Shown here: positions 1 through 10,795 of the stretch, in pieces
Layout of the letters: every line of letters begins with the position of its first letter
Position numbering within the stretch: position 1 is the stretch's first letter
NCBI GenBank assembly: GCA_019649035.1
Contig: BMAT01009542.1
Coordinates: 44,198-71,959, forward strand
Reading direction: 5' to 3'
Length of the DNA: 27,762 nucleotides
Origin: Elysia marginata
Taxonomy: Eukaryota > Mollusca > Gastropoda > Plakobranchidae
Program-made: the position numbers and the translations under genes
The notes under the pieces: model-generated
What the model was told of the DNA's origin: nothing
Databases searched by the model: none
The model's input: the letters and a program-made list of their open reading frames with translations, nothing else

Positions 1-737
1 CCCCTGTTACTTAGCAGTGGCAGAAAAGTGTGTGTGCCCTTGGATGAACATTAGAGGTGTTTTTTGTATACAATGATAGGATTTCTGCAGCTGCCAAAAA
101 AAGTTCTAGATGTGAGTTGTTGCTCTTAGTGCAATATGATTTATAACTGTCTTTTTGATTTCCAAATTAACTGCAGTAATCAGATCATAACAAATTTTGT
201 TGTGAAAACATAGTTTTCATCTGCTATTAATCCTGGAGTTAAAACCATTTTTTTTTTAATTGTCCTCATGCACAATACTTTTTACAGGTTTAGTAAAATG
301 ATCATTGAGACTCCCTTAAAATTGAAAATCCATCCTTTAGACATATCTATTTCAGTAGAGAAGGGTAAATTTTTTTAAAAGTTTTTTTTTTGTAAGTGCC
401 CATTTATTTCTTTGAGATAATTTTAGAAGTGCTCTGGTTTGTCACAGGCCCACAAATTCCATGTCAAATTGTCTTCCCAATGAACTGTTGAATTTTTTAA
501 GTTGCCAGTGCTGAGTGTAACATGTCAATATTTAGAACTCCATTGTGTCTTCCAATTTCCTTTCAGCATCTCTGTAAAAAGTTTCATGTTTTCGTTTATT
601 ATTTTTGTTGTTTGTTTTCTTTTTATTTGCAATGGTGTGCCTTGGTTTTGCAATCTTTATTTTTAAAAATATTTACTCTCAATAATATTTTTATGTATTT
701 TTCTTCCTCGTTTTCCTAATCTCATAAAGAGTTAAAC
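1..737. other. AT-rich non-coding DNA, nothing recognised
   Basis: There are T-rich runs and no open frame with protein-like composition; the longest frame is a Phe/Leu/Cys-rich translation of poly-T sequence. It could be intron, 3' UTR of an off-window gene or intergenic DNA. No splice-bounded exon is convincing. Confidence 0.5.
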
Positions 738-913
738 CTTGTAAAACTAGAAGGGGTATAGATGAAGATTTTGTAGCAAAACTTGTAAAACTAGGAGGGG
801 TATAGATGAAGTTTTTCTAGCAAAACTTGTAAAACTAGAAGGGGTATAGATGAAGTTTTCCTAGCAAAACTTGTAAAACTAGAAGGGGTATAGATGAAGT
901 TTTCTTAGCAAGG
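738..913. repeat. 44-bp tandem array, four copies
   Basis: Four head-to-tail copies start at 738, 782, 826 and 870, each exactly 44 bp. Each unit contains CTTGTAAAACTAG, GGGGTATAGATGAAG and a TAGCAAAA junction. Copies differ by only a few substitutions, mostly in the T-run before TAGCA, and show no length change. This implies recent or homogenised duplication. It is not a CRISPR array: there are no distinct spacers between conserved repeats. Confidence 0.93.
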
Positions 914-3900
914 CTATTATCGGTTAAAGATGAGGCAAGCAGTCTTTGTGTTTCCTAAATCTGACACAAGCGCCTAAATAATCATTTAGTAAACTTTTTT
1001 TTTCATCTTCAAAATTTTTCTCTTGCAAGTTATAAAAATAGATAATGTAAATATTACTTTGGGGTGGGAGGGGGTGGAGGAGCTGCAAGTAAAGGTTTTT
1101 CCTTATGCACCTTTTTTTTTGTTTGTTTCAATCTCCTCCCTAACATGATATTTCCTTTATGGGCATTAAATAACAAAAAAAGGTTTTTCAATCCTATAAC
1201 TGCCATAACATTGCCACTTCGATAAATTTAAAACCTCAAAATACATTGAATGAAAACTTCAGTGCTCAAATCATTTGGTGTTAGTTAAGAAAATTTTAAT
1301 TGGAGTATGTTGGAAAAAATTGTTATTAAAAAAATAAAAGATGGCCCTGATAATACAAGAAATGATCAATTATGTCGCGTTGTCAAAAGTATTATTTTAT
1401 GATGAATCAAAATACATAATCCTATTTGAAATGGTCAGTACCTAGCTAAAGAGTGAGAATAAATCTCCATAACAAGGAAAATGGCAGTCAACTGTCCTTT
1501 GATGCAAACAATAATTTTAAACTGATTTATGGTTTTATAAAAAAAATTCTCATTATTGCAGGCAGGACAGAGAAAAAGAATTACAAATGATTATACTTGC
1601 TTTAGGTCCCTTGCAAGATAAAGCAAATTGGTACATGTGAGTCTTAGACTCTTTTGAGAACTCAGTTAAGCTTCTTTTCTTGTTCAGGTTTCTTTATTTT
1701 GTGTTGTTATTTCAAATATTAACCTTTGTGAGAATTCCTTTGAGATACTAACGCTGAGAGTGCTAGACTATCTAACAATATTTATGTGAAATAAGTTTTT
1801 TATGTTTTAAAGATGATTTAAAACTTGTTGTAACGGTAGGAAATTTTAATGAGGTGCCTATGTCAAGAATTTTTTTTTAATGAGGTTTTGTTTTTATGGT
1901 TAGAGTATATTTAACTCTTAACAGCAAATGTTGGCGATATTTCCAAGCAAACCTTTGTTAGATTCAACTTGCGTTGCCTTACTAGTTATTGTGAATGATG
2001 GACTACACCAGGGTCATACAATCTATTGTTTAGTGGCATTTTGAAAAAAAAATAGGTGAATAAGTGTTTTCTCTGACATACTGCTTAAATTCTGTTTGAT
2101 TAAAAAAGTAAAGTGGGCTATACTTTGACTAAGCTTGGTGTGGTGTGTTTGATTCATGATAAGGATTTTTCCCCTTCATATAATAATCTACCTCTATCAA
2201 AACAGCTAGATTGTCTTATAGATCTTAGGAAGAATGTAGTCAGAAATGCCGACCTCTATACCAATACAAATGTGCATTCCAAAAATAATCCATGAAAACA
2301 AATAAATGTTACCACATTTGTTCACTGTTAGAGTTCTGATGCAAACTACTCTTTAAATGTGCCCCTAAGTCAATATTTTGAAATGTCTCAGTAATGACCA
2401 GTGAGGTTATATTTTGTTCTAGGGATGAACTTCTCAATAAATTGAAAAAAATATATATATAAATATATTATTTGACAATAGTCCAGATATTTTGTAAATA
2501 TCATTCAGGGTAAAATCTTTTTTTTTTTTATGTGAAGGAAAAAAATGAGCGTTTGCTTCTCCATTTATGCAAGGTGTATAGGAGATTTTTTCTTGGTAAG
2601 GACAAAATTGGATGCTGTCATTTGCATGGCTCATTATCTAGTCGAGTATGTTGTCGAGAATTGATAAGCCGCATATATATTTAACCAGCTTGCTGTTCAT
2701 ATTTATAAAAACCTAACCATGTCACATGCATTGCCCTTGTTCTATTGTAGATGTGTGGAAAATATTTGCTAAGTTCCAATAAAATAAGTTTTGAATTATT
2801 CATCTAAGTTAGAAAAGACTATGATCATGCTGCTACCAGCGATAACACGATTCCTTCTCATTAATTGAGCTTTCGGAAGATGTCTTGAAACACAACATTT
2901 TATCAGTAGTTTTATCCTTTCACCCTTTTTTCCTCAAATTTGTATAGTGATCAGTTTTCGATTGTCTAAAAGATATGAATTTCAGGTAAAATCTGTAGCA
3001 AAGTACACTGAGCTACGTTTCAGTTTAAATATTTTTTAAAAAATATATCTTGCATCAATTTATGCGGCTCTAATATCTTCAAATAAAGGCATTTATTTTT
3101 GTGTTTAGATGTTATAAATCTAATAATATTGCGCTGTTTTCGTGGGCATAAATTTCTGTAACTGCTTACCTGTCAAGATTACAACCAGTTAAAACCTAAG
3201 TACTTTGTTGTTTATTTATCCTTAATTTATGATGTTGTTGCCCATAATTATGTCAAATCAATACACCCTAGATGAGCTTGGTTGTGGGAAATGAAGAAGA
3301 TAAATCAGTGTATCAAAATGTTTGTATGGCACATATTTACGTGTGCGCGTGTAAGATATATGAAACTAATTGTATTTTTTTTTCCAGTATGAGCGTAGTT
3401 ATGCGTTAGGAAAGGTCTTAACTATCATCCACAACTGTCTAGTTCAAATTGCTCAGCATGAAGATATATCACAAACCTGAAATTTTGCTTTGTCCCTTTA
3501 TGTTGTAGATATAACAAAATGGCCCTTGTCTTTCCCCTCAAAATTCTTTTTTTTTCCCCCTGTATTTTAAAACGGGTGGTGCAAGTTCAGACCACCAAAA
3601 TGACAAAAATTACATTTGCACCCATACCAGGAATGCAAGGCTCTATCGCTTGTTCAACCAAATGGCCTAACTCACAATTCCTTTGTACAGTGTGTATATA
3701 AACCACAGTTTTACATGATGTGAAAAGCAGATCAATGAACTATAGTCTTTCACTTAGATCGCATGGTTGCATGACTGAAACAACTGGCTCCCTCTTGAAA
3801 AATCTTAAAAATGTGGGTTTGCCATTTTGAGAGAATGTTGATTAAACATTAATGTATGATGGTGGAATTGTAACATTTTGTTTAAGTTAAGTCTTCAAAA

Positions 3901-5570
3901 AGGAGTATTTATGACTGTAAATATTTGGAAACCAAGAAAAAGTGTATAACATTGAAGCCACTCAAATTATACCAGTACTTGAGCTTGGAGCCAAATACGA
4001 TTTTTTAAAAAGAAATATTGATAGTATGAGCTTAGAGCATTTCTGAAAAGTGAGACGGAAAAAAGCCAAGTCTGTTACCCAATCAGTGAATTCTAATATA
4101 TTAAAAAAAATGTTTTTATCTTTACTGAAAGGGTATGATCATTATGTGCAAAACAAAGCTAAATTTTAAAATCTTCCTGTCTTATAAATATTCTCTTCAA
4201 ATTTTGCTGCTAGATTTAAAAATATTGGAGTGATTTTTTTTTTTTTTTTAGATTTCTGAGTCTATTTTCACTAGCATTCTGATGTATAAAGTGATTTTAG
4301 TTTAAGATGTGCATGCATGAGTGGTGGCATTTATTCTTTAAAATGTTTTAAAAGATATAAAAGAGGGGGTAAAATGAATTTGCCTTTATGTCACATTATG
4401 GTACTAAAGGATTTTGCATTTTTTCCCCTTTTTTTCTATATTTGATTAAGCCTTGTTGACGTTGAAAATTGAAACCCTGTTTTATTATAAAAGGTTTTCA
4501 GAATCGATTCAAGTGCTTAATTAAAGAAAAAAAAAAGCAAAACAATTTTTAAAACAAGGAACTTCACATTCATCCAAATAACCCCGTTTCATTCCTTGAA
4601 AAAAAAAAAGAAAAACAACTGAAAAACAAGCACTGAAGCATTGTGTCAATGCGGTGTTATAAAAAAAAAAATGCAACAACTTTTTGTTCATCATTTAATG
4701 ATGTTCTATGTAATTCCACAGATATCACTATATAACTAAGTCTTTATTTTATCTTTATTTGGTGTTTTTATCTTCTTTTGTCAATATTTCTTTGAGTGTT
4801 ATTTAGAGTACTTCAAGCTGATCAGATCTGTATCTGTATGTCTTTTTCAAATAGGTAAAGTGATTGTAAGTGATTGTAAAATGATTTATTTTTTTTTTGT
4901 GCTTGTGCAGAATTTGTAAGATTTTTTTTTCTATCTGCTGCTAAAATAAATTTTGCTTTCCCTCTTTGTTGTTAGGATGAATTTGTTTCTAGTTTGTTCT
5001 CATAAAGAGTTCACGAACTAATCATTTCCATGAATTTGTAAACCCTGTATAAAAAAAAAACTTGTACTAGTAAGCATCATTTTTAAGTTGAGCCACTAAG
5101 AACCTCAAACTTCCCACCAAAGAGGCTAGTATTCTAGACTAAGGTTTTGATTGATTGTATCAGACATGAATTTGGAGTTTCCCAAATGAGCTGATTTAGA
5201 CTTATAAACAATTTCTCCTCGTCATCATTTTTATCATATCATCAATTTGTTCTAGGACCATAAATCCACCAAAAGTGCCCAATGGTTCTGGTTCTACTTT
5301 TATTTTTATTTTATTTTTTTCGTGTTTCAAAATTGATTCCTAAGTATGTGTAACTGCTAATTAACAAGGTCAAGCTTCCTTTCATTATTAATATTTTTAT
5401 TGACTCGACTTCCATTTGTGATATTTTTAGTAGACATCAAACTTTAGCATCATGAACTTCTTTGGACCTTTTTGTTCCTTTACCCAACAATGGAATGAGA
5501 AGAAACTGTCCCTCTTGTCAATGCATGTCTCTCTCTTTTTTTTTCCGTTGTTTGTTTGGTCACGTCTTTT
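914..5570. other. AT-rich non-coding DNA with homopolymer runs
   Basis: Long A/T tracts, scattered AATAAA hexamers (for example near 2777) and no recognisable exon or transposon. The most protein-like frame is 2113-2295 on +, about 60 codons, with no clear acceptor or donor and no known motif. The region could be 3' UTR or intron of a neighbouring gene; I cannot decide which. Confidence 0.45.
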
Positions 5571-6925
5571 TGAGTGCATTTTCCCCATGTGTTGACCACT
5601 TATTGCCATGACTTTGCTACAATTACTTATGGTGTATCTCACTTACCTCAATTCTTAGTTATAAATACGGAATATCAAAGTGAAAATCTCATACAAATTA
5701 AGTTTTCTGAATCGAATCTCTTCTGTGGCTTCCATTGCCTCCTCGACAAGCCTGTGTTTGAGCAGGCCAGTGCCGCTGAAGCAGCCGTTGAAAATTTCTT
5801 CTTTTACAAGTACATATTGGACCTTAAAATAGGTTTTTCATGAAAATTAATTCTAAGTAAATAGTTTTGGGTTGTTTTTTTGTTTTTGCTAGGGCTGATA
5901 ACAAAAAGCAAAGCAACTTGTTTCTTGGTTAGCTTGTTACCTTTTACTTGTTTAGTGCGGTTCTAACTGAATTTTCAGAACAAAAGCTCCAGTTTTATAA
6001 ATTTGTGAACTGAAATCTGATTATCAATCATGGCCATGTAATACCTATCATTCCAAATGTTCAAAAGAGTTTTGAAAATGCATTAGCCATTTACATTGCG
6101 TTGTGCCATTCTTGTATTAAAAATAATGCATGAGGGCGACCTAGCGCTTTTTTTTTTTATTAAATTTTTGAAATTCTTTGTATGATGTTTATTAGTGGTC
6201 ATTAAAATTCAGGTGCCTTTTATACACTCCTTAGAATCAGCCCGTAAAGCTATGCTATTCCGAGTAAAATCAATTGTTATTTTTCTTTACTACATTAAGT
6301 GAGATACATTATAAACTATATAAGCCTCTACGATGACGACTTTTTTTTCCGCTCAAAGCAAGTGTGTGAAAATAATTTTGACGTACTGCTGACATCAGGT
6401 TGGCAAAAAAGCATGTTGAAGGTTGCATAGAAAAATATGCACTGACATGGCTATTTTGTTTTCTTCCTTGATTATTTTTTGTGCAGCATAATTGTATCAA
6501 CTGTATGAATAGTATGAGTGTGAAAGGGAACAGTATTGCACTGCTGCAGTAAGTTTAAAGATCTTGTGATGCAGATCTGTGTTAATGAGCATGATTTTCA
6601 AATGAAGTTGAACATTGGTTGTTTGACTGTAACTTAATCTCTCCAAATGATCTGCAGACGGGCTGTTTGTCTAATCTAAGATTACAAATGTTCATGGTTT
6701 CAGTGTGCTGCACAGAAGATTCATGGTTAGAAATGAATAAACAAATCTGTTGCAATTATCAAAAAGGTTCTCTTTTCTTCTTTTTTCGTTTTTGGATTAT
6801 TCATTTTAAGTGTGGTCTTCATTTTTTTTTCAATTATTTTTGTTTGAAATTTAAGATTTATGACGCTTTTGAATAGTTTTTTAAAGCGTGTTTGTTCAAA
6901 TCAATGGAAGCAGAATATAAAATGT
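5571..6925. other. AT-rich non-coding DNA with one GC-richer patch
   Basis: Most is AT-rich and featureless. The patch at about 5700-5815 is noticeably GC-richer and open on both strands (containing DKPVFEQASAAEAAVEN on +, and LLKHRLVEEAMEATE on -). It could be a fragment of a coding exon or of a transposon, but neither reading is recognised. Confidence 0.35.
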
Positions 6926-7220
6926 TCATAAAAGCATTGACAGATAATTTAAATTGGGATTCAGGAGTTTCTCAGAATTCTCAGGTAAAATATCTGTGAG
7001 TATTGGATCACATTCTTCAGAGGTTTTAGTATCATCAACATCATTCATCCAGTGGTTTTGTCTTATTTTTAAGCTGTATCTAGCCAAGGCATAGAACTCA
7101 CTCAATCCTCTCTGAGCCGTCTGGCACTTGAGGCAGTTAAAGAGCTCTCCATCTTGGTCCGTTGCAGCTAGGGGAGCCGTTTCTAAGGAGATATCTCTTT
7201 CTTTCAGGTCCTTCTTCACC
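6926..7220 (-). mobile_element. LINE 3' fragment, C-terminal side of the ORF (distal half)
   Basis: Reading on the minus strand, the frame continues from the fragment at 7471-7672 across the inserted SINE. It gives VKKDLKERDISLETAPLAA and then drifts into unrecognised sequence. The pattern (GRPK-x-TW-R then KDLKE... and an Ala-rich helix) is typical of the extreme C-terminus of RTE-like non-LTR retrotransposon polyproteins in invertebrates. The coordinate towards 6926 is the end of the open frame, not a demonstrated element boundary. This is a dead, 5'-truncated copy. Confidence 0.6.
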
Positions 7221-7470
7221 GACCCGGGGACCTTGATAGCTCAGTTGGTAATGGCCTTGCTCCGTGGCCCAGAGGTCGTGGGTTCGAGCCTAAGCCGAGC
7301 AGTCCGGGCCCCTACTGGTTGGGTCGGTGTCGGTATAATGTGACCGGCTGAGGCTAAGTCATGGTATCCCCGCTAGTCTCTGGGTGGCAGCCCGTACATT
7401 GTCATTGGGACCCAAGCCCTGAGAGCACCTTTGAAGTGGAATTGGGCTTGTAAAAATATCCTTCAATCAA
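7221..7470 (+). mobile_element. Full-length tRNA-derived SINE (family A)
   Basis: The 5' head is tRNA-like with a polymerase III A box (TAGCTCAGTTGG, 7237-7248) and B box (GGTTCGAGCC, 7281-7290). A central body at about 7300-7460 follows, ending in a short CAAT repeat (CAATCAATCA). A second, 5'-truncated copy lies on the minus strand at 17200-17382 and shares the same body and 3' end, which proves this is a dispersed family. The element sits inside a LINE ORF remnant. TCACC occurs at both junctions (7216-7220 and 7471-7475) as a short or eroded target duplication. SINEs encode no protein and depend on a LINE for mobilisation. Confidence 0.88.
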
Positions 7471-7672
7471 TCACCATCCCCCTCCAGGTCTCCTTAGGCC
7501 GTCCTCTGCTTCTTTCTCCCTGAGGGGTCCATTGTAGGGCTCGCCTTATCACTCAGGGATTCTCGTGGTCTTCTGCATACATGCCCCAACCATCTTTATA
7601 TTCTCTCTCTAATTATGGTGTTTAACGGCTCCAGACCTGATCTTCCTCTCAGGTTTACGTTTGAGATAATGT
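7471..7672 (-). mobile_element. LINE 3' fragment, C-terminal side of the ORF (proximal half)
   Basis: Minus-strand frames encode RWLGHVCRRPRESLSDKA and, after one frameshift, ALQWTPQGERSRGRPKETW. These are the conserved 'RWLGH' and 'W-TP-G-x-R-x-RGRPK-x-TW' blocks found downstream of reverse transcriptase in RTE-type LINEs. The frame then resumes beyond the SINE at 7220 and below. It is a frameshifted, truncated pseudo-element. It appears to be the same broad type as the LINE at 11.7-14.4 kb, which has its own RWRWLGHV block. Confidence 0.75.
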
Positions 7673-7865
7673 TTGACCAGGAGGCATAGAATTAGAAAAT
7701 CCTCATTATTTGGCTACCATTCCTATTGATTGCCGTAAGAAAAAAAAACCACATGATTACAATTATAATTATTTCAAGATACACTATTTTCCATTACAAC
7801 GGTGAGTGTGAAAACAGATGTCTAATTTCGTCATAAGAAATTAAGTACCGTAATGTGAGTTATTT

Positions 7866-8455
7866 ATTATTTGCCTTACGTTGACTTAGAGCCAACAGAG
7901 GCAGCAGGGATGTCCGCTCTCTCACAGCATCGTCTGTTTGCCTTGCTGTGATGTTATCTAACATGATGAGCTCACTTTTCAATTCATGTTTTCTTTTGTT
8001 GACTGTATAAACATTTTGAAGATCCTGCTTTGATTGACTCGAGGCATCGTTAGCGGCGATTGGTTGTTTGAATTTTAACGTCTCTTTTCAAATACAATGT
8101 ACAAGGTTATATCAGAGACGCCGTTTGGGACAATTGAAAGCATGCTGCCACACTGTGATATACGGAGCGCTGCATACACCACACCCAGTCACATTATCCT
8201 GACACCGGGCCGACCAATATCCATAATGCCAGACACCTGGCGGATCAGCTGCTAATACCAATTTTTAAAGTCCTTGGTTTGACTCGGCCGGGGATCGAAC
8301 CCCTACCTCCCGATCTCTGAGCGAGTGTCTTTACCGCTAGGCCACAGAGCCGGTCGTTAGCGGCGAACTTGTGATCGTTCGATGTTTTCTGCAAAGCAGA
8401 ACTGCAATACTTTCTTTGCAGGAATTTTGTCATCCAAACTACAAGTATCTCTGTG
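7866..8455 (-). pseudogene. Open minus-strand frame interrupted by a SINE
   Basis: On the minus strand, 8354-8455 encodes a stretch ending ...NDHKFAAND and 8059-7866 encodes one containing NKRKHELKSELIMLDNITA and then TDDAVRERTSLLPLLALSQ. The intervening 8060-8353 is a SINE with a 13-bp target duplication. Subtracting the insertion leaves one continuous frame of roughly 97 codons, unusually long for this AT-rich DNA. The product is not recognised; the second half looks helical and charged. A GTAAGG donor-like site follows ...AGTCAAC near 7881. It may be a broken host exon, a retrocopy or an unknown transposon ORF. Confidence 0.35.
8060..8353 (-). mobile_element. Full-length tRNA-derived SINE (family B)
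   Basis: Bounded by a perfect 13-bp target-site duplication, TCGTTAGCGGCGA, at 8047-8059 and 8354-8366, so the insertion is exactly 294 bp. Read on the minus strand it begins with a tRNA-like head of about 70 nt. The A box is TGGCCTAGCGGTA (8331-8343) and the B box is GGGTTCGATCCC (around 8291-8302). A body follows, containing CCGGTGTCAGGATAATGTG, which resembles the body of family A. The 3' part runs to 8060 and ends A/T-rich. The tRNA head is unlike that of family A. Confidence 0.92.
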
Positions 8456-9329
8456 TAGCTTTAAATACATGCACCTGGTGAGTGAGGATAATTTTTCCAC
8501 AGTTTTTTTTTATAGTGGGCATTTGAGATTTTAGTTAGGTAACAGATTCCAAAAAATTATTCAGTTACTCTCTGTGCAGTTATTTTAGTCTGTTTTCATC
8601 AAGGCCCTTAAGAGAGCCATGCAGTTTAATGCAAATAATAGGCTTACAAAATCACAAGAGTTGTAAATGTGATGTTCTTTTTTGAAAAAAAAAAAGCTCA
8701 TGGAATCTATGGTAACTCTTTTCATGTTGCTACGTTTCTTTTCATTCAAGAAAGAAATTTGGATGGGATTGAGAAGCGGAGGGGGGTATTCGGCTTAGGA
8801 AATTCCCTTGGGTTAAAAATTTGCCTGAAGTGATCTATCTTCGATTTTTATTTTCGAGTAATTTTTTCATTTGCTGATTTAGCCCTTGAGCAATTGTTTT
8901 TGAATGTACTGAGCATTCAAAAATATAAACAAACATACCGCCATGTTTACACCCAAAGTGCCCCAGTTGACGGTGCGTATATAACATAAGGCCACATAAA
9001 AATCTGGTAAAGGAGCGTGATTTCCTTTGCAATTAGTTCCAAGAAAAGTACATGAGAATGTGCATGAACGAGCACGCTCCATAATGAGACAAGTACCACA
9101 ATCTTTCATCGTAATGAGTCCACACAGTAATCGACTGGCGTGAAAAATACATGCATGCACACAGAGGATGGCATTTACGGTGAACTTTCTTCAAAAGTGA
9201 ACTTTATACGTTTAGTCTAAAGATTTATTGCACTTCGCTTTAGCTCACATAAAGCACATAGAGCTTTCACGCATAAATCTTCTTTATGCGAATTGGATAC
9301 AGCAGTCTAGAACAAAATTTCCATACCCT
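8456..9329. other. Non-coding DNA, nothing recognised
   Basis: Two overlapping minus-strand frames around 8835-9160 are Cys/His-rich by chance, and no splice sites, motifs or repeats connect them to anything known. Confidence 0.45.
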
Positions 9330-10010
9330 TCCACGTTTGTTATCTCCGGCTGGATTGCAGAATCCCAGTTTGTTCATTGACCTTGCTGAGGTCGCTGGGC
9401 TGCCTTTCGGATTCTTCTGGAGTCTTCTTACTGCTATACATCAATGATCAAGTCTTTTTTTTCTCTTTGTTCTCTGTCTTTGACCATCATTTGGCTGTGG
9501 GTGACCCCAGTCCTTTGTGGTCAGGTTGTGTTTGGCCAATGACCTCTTTCATCTTGAGGCGTTCTTTTGCTTTGACTGTGGATTATGGTACTTTCCACTT
9601 TCTGTCTGTCTTTATGGGTGGCTGGACGGTTTGGGCCACTGGATCATTAGAATCTTCCAGCATAGTGACCAATCTGGCTTTGCCGCACTTATATTAATCG
9701 AGAATCGATTTCATTGGGAGTTCCCGTTGCAATGCCCACTTCCGAGTTGATTGAGTTTGTTGTGTATTCGCTAGCTGAGAACCTCACACGGAATCCGCTG
9801 AAGTAATCATCTAACATCACCTGTATGTCCCCTGGAACATGATACATTCTGGGGGCTAGCTGGGTCAATTCTTGGTATACTATTTCAAACGCATTTGCCG
9901 AGTCTAACCGCACATCATCAATGGAATATCTTACCTGCTGTATAAAGGGTGTCCCAACGTGCTGAAGTGGCTTTTTAAACTCCTCCAAAGCGCACGGGAC
10001 AACTTCAAGG
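9330..10010 (-). mobile_element. Decayed LINE with reverse-transcriptase remnant and internal deletion
   Basis: On the minus strand, about 9990-9735 encodes a reverse-transcriptase fragment: a degraded 'LD-ANAF' block (RLDSANAFEIVYQEL), then MYHVPGDIQVMLDDYFSGF and EVGIATG. In related elements the GIATG block is followed by CTISP. Here it runs directly into other sequence, and by about 9690-9480 the reading resembles a much later part of the protein (KARLVTML, TGRKWKV, RLKMKEVIGQT). The central RT core, including the catalytic aspartates, is therefore deleted. A further degraded stretch (IRKAAQRPQQGQ-TNWDSA) reaches about 9360. It has frameshifts and stops throughout, so it is dead. Recognition is by motif memory of invertebrate LINE proteins; the clade is not assigned. 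Confidence 0.7.
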
Positions 10011-10312
10011 TCAGTAAGATAAGGTAATATAAATTTTAATTATCCAAGAGCGAAATATTTTTTTGGATTACTAGCAGGTCGACATGATCATTCATATGAC
10101 AAGCTAACCAAATTCGGATCACAGAAAAAAGAATTACGTATAGCAATTTATATAGCGTACATCTGGCAATGTTATCAAAATTAAATGCATGAAAAATAAA
10201 AATTATAAATGAATATGCATTTACAAGGAAGACAGTAAAGTTTTTTTTTCTCTTTTGCACCTCCCTTCAATTCCTTTTTTTTTCATTCACCTTTTCCTCA
10301 TTCTTTCTCTAT

Positions 10313-10600
10313 CTATATTTCAACCCCAACAGTTATATAATTATTATAAGCAGGTGTCAAGACTCCATTCCAGTTGGCTGCTGTGGGGTGATGCAATTCA
10401 CCTACTACCAAATTGGGTCTTAATAGTTTAACAGGTGTGGGTATACATGAGTTCTTATACCTCTCAGTCCTTGAAGTAGGTTGTAATATTGCATTGCCTC
10501 TGATTGGGCGCACGAATTCTGCGTAAAGAGGATGTTTAGGGTTGGCCAGGATTGATTTCTGTTTGAGCAGGCATGCTTTAAAATGGAAAGTTTCCACACT
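10313..10600 (-). mobile_element. LINE ORF2 C-terminal fragment (second family)
   Basis: The minus-strand frame carries KQKSILANPKHPLYAEF and then RTERYKNSCIPTPVKLL. The spaced pattern 'HPL-x-x-EF ... R-T-x-R-Y-K-x-S-x-I-P-x-x-V-x-LL' is the very C-terminal signature of many LINE reverse transcriptases in molluscs and other invertebrates. Only this end is present, a typical 5'-truncated insertion. It differs from the fragment at 9330-10010, so the two are probably separate insertions. Confidence 0.65.
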
Positions 10601-10795
10601 TTCGAATTCACAACTGACTATTTTCTATGTTCTTTTAGTGAGATTGTTTAATCCTCAGCAGTTAAATTACATGTAGAACTGTTCAAATATGCTTTCATTT
10701 ATCTTGAAACATTTCAATTTTCGCAGGAAATACATGTACATTTTTTTATTCAGCTTCTTGCATAGTGCCGTTACAACTTACATGTTCTTTTCTTA

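Noticed and set aside
738..913. Possible CRISPR-like array
   Set aside because: The units are continuous 44-bp copies without unique spacers, and the DNA is clearly eukaryotic.
2113..2295. 60-codon + strand frame with protein-like composition
   Set aside because: It has no splice sites, no motif and no continuation on either side; kept only as a note in the region entry.
6525..6560. TATTGCACTG resembling the start of a miR-92-type microRNA
   Set aside because: Only the first bases agree, and the flanks form no hairpin with a complementary arm; ACTGCTGCAGT here is just a short local palindrome.
7230..7300. Functional tRNA gene
   Set aside because: The polymerase III boxes belong to a SINE head: no proper acceptor stem pairs, and the sequence continues into a 3' body shared with another copy.
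8283..8353. Functional tRNA gene on the minus strand
   Set aside because: It lies exactly inside a 294-bp insertion bounded by a target duplication, so it is the head of a SINE.
9377..9750. Two + strand frames of 77 and 106 codons
   Set aside because: They are antisense to the LINE remnant, whose motifs are on the minus strand.
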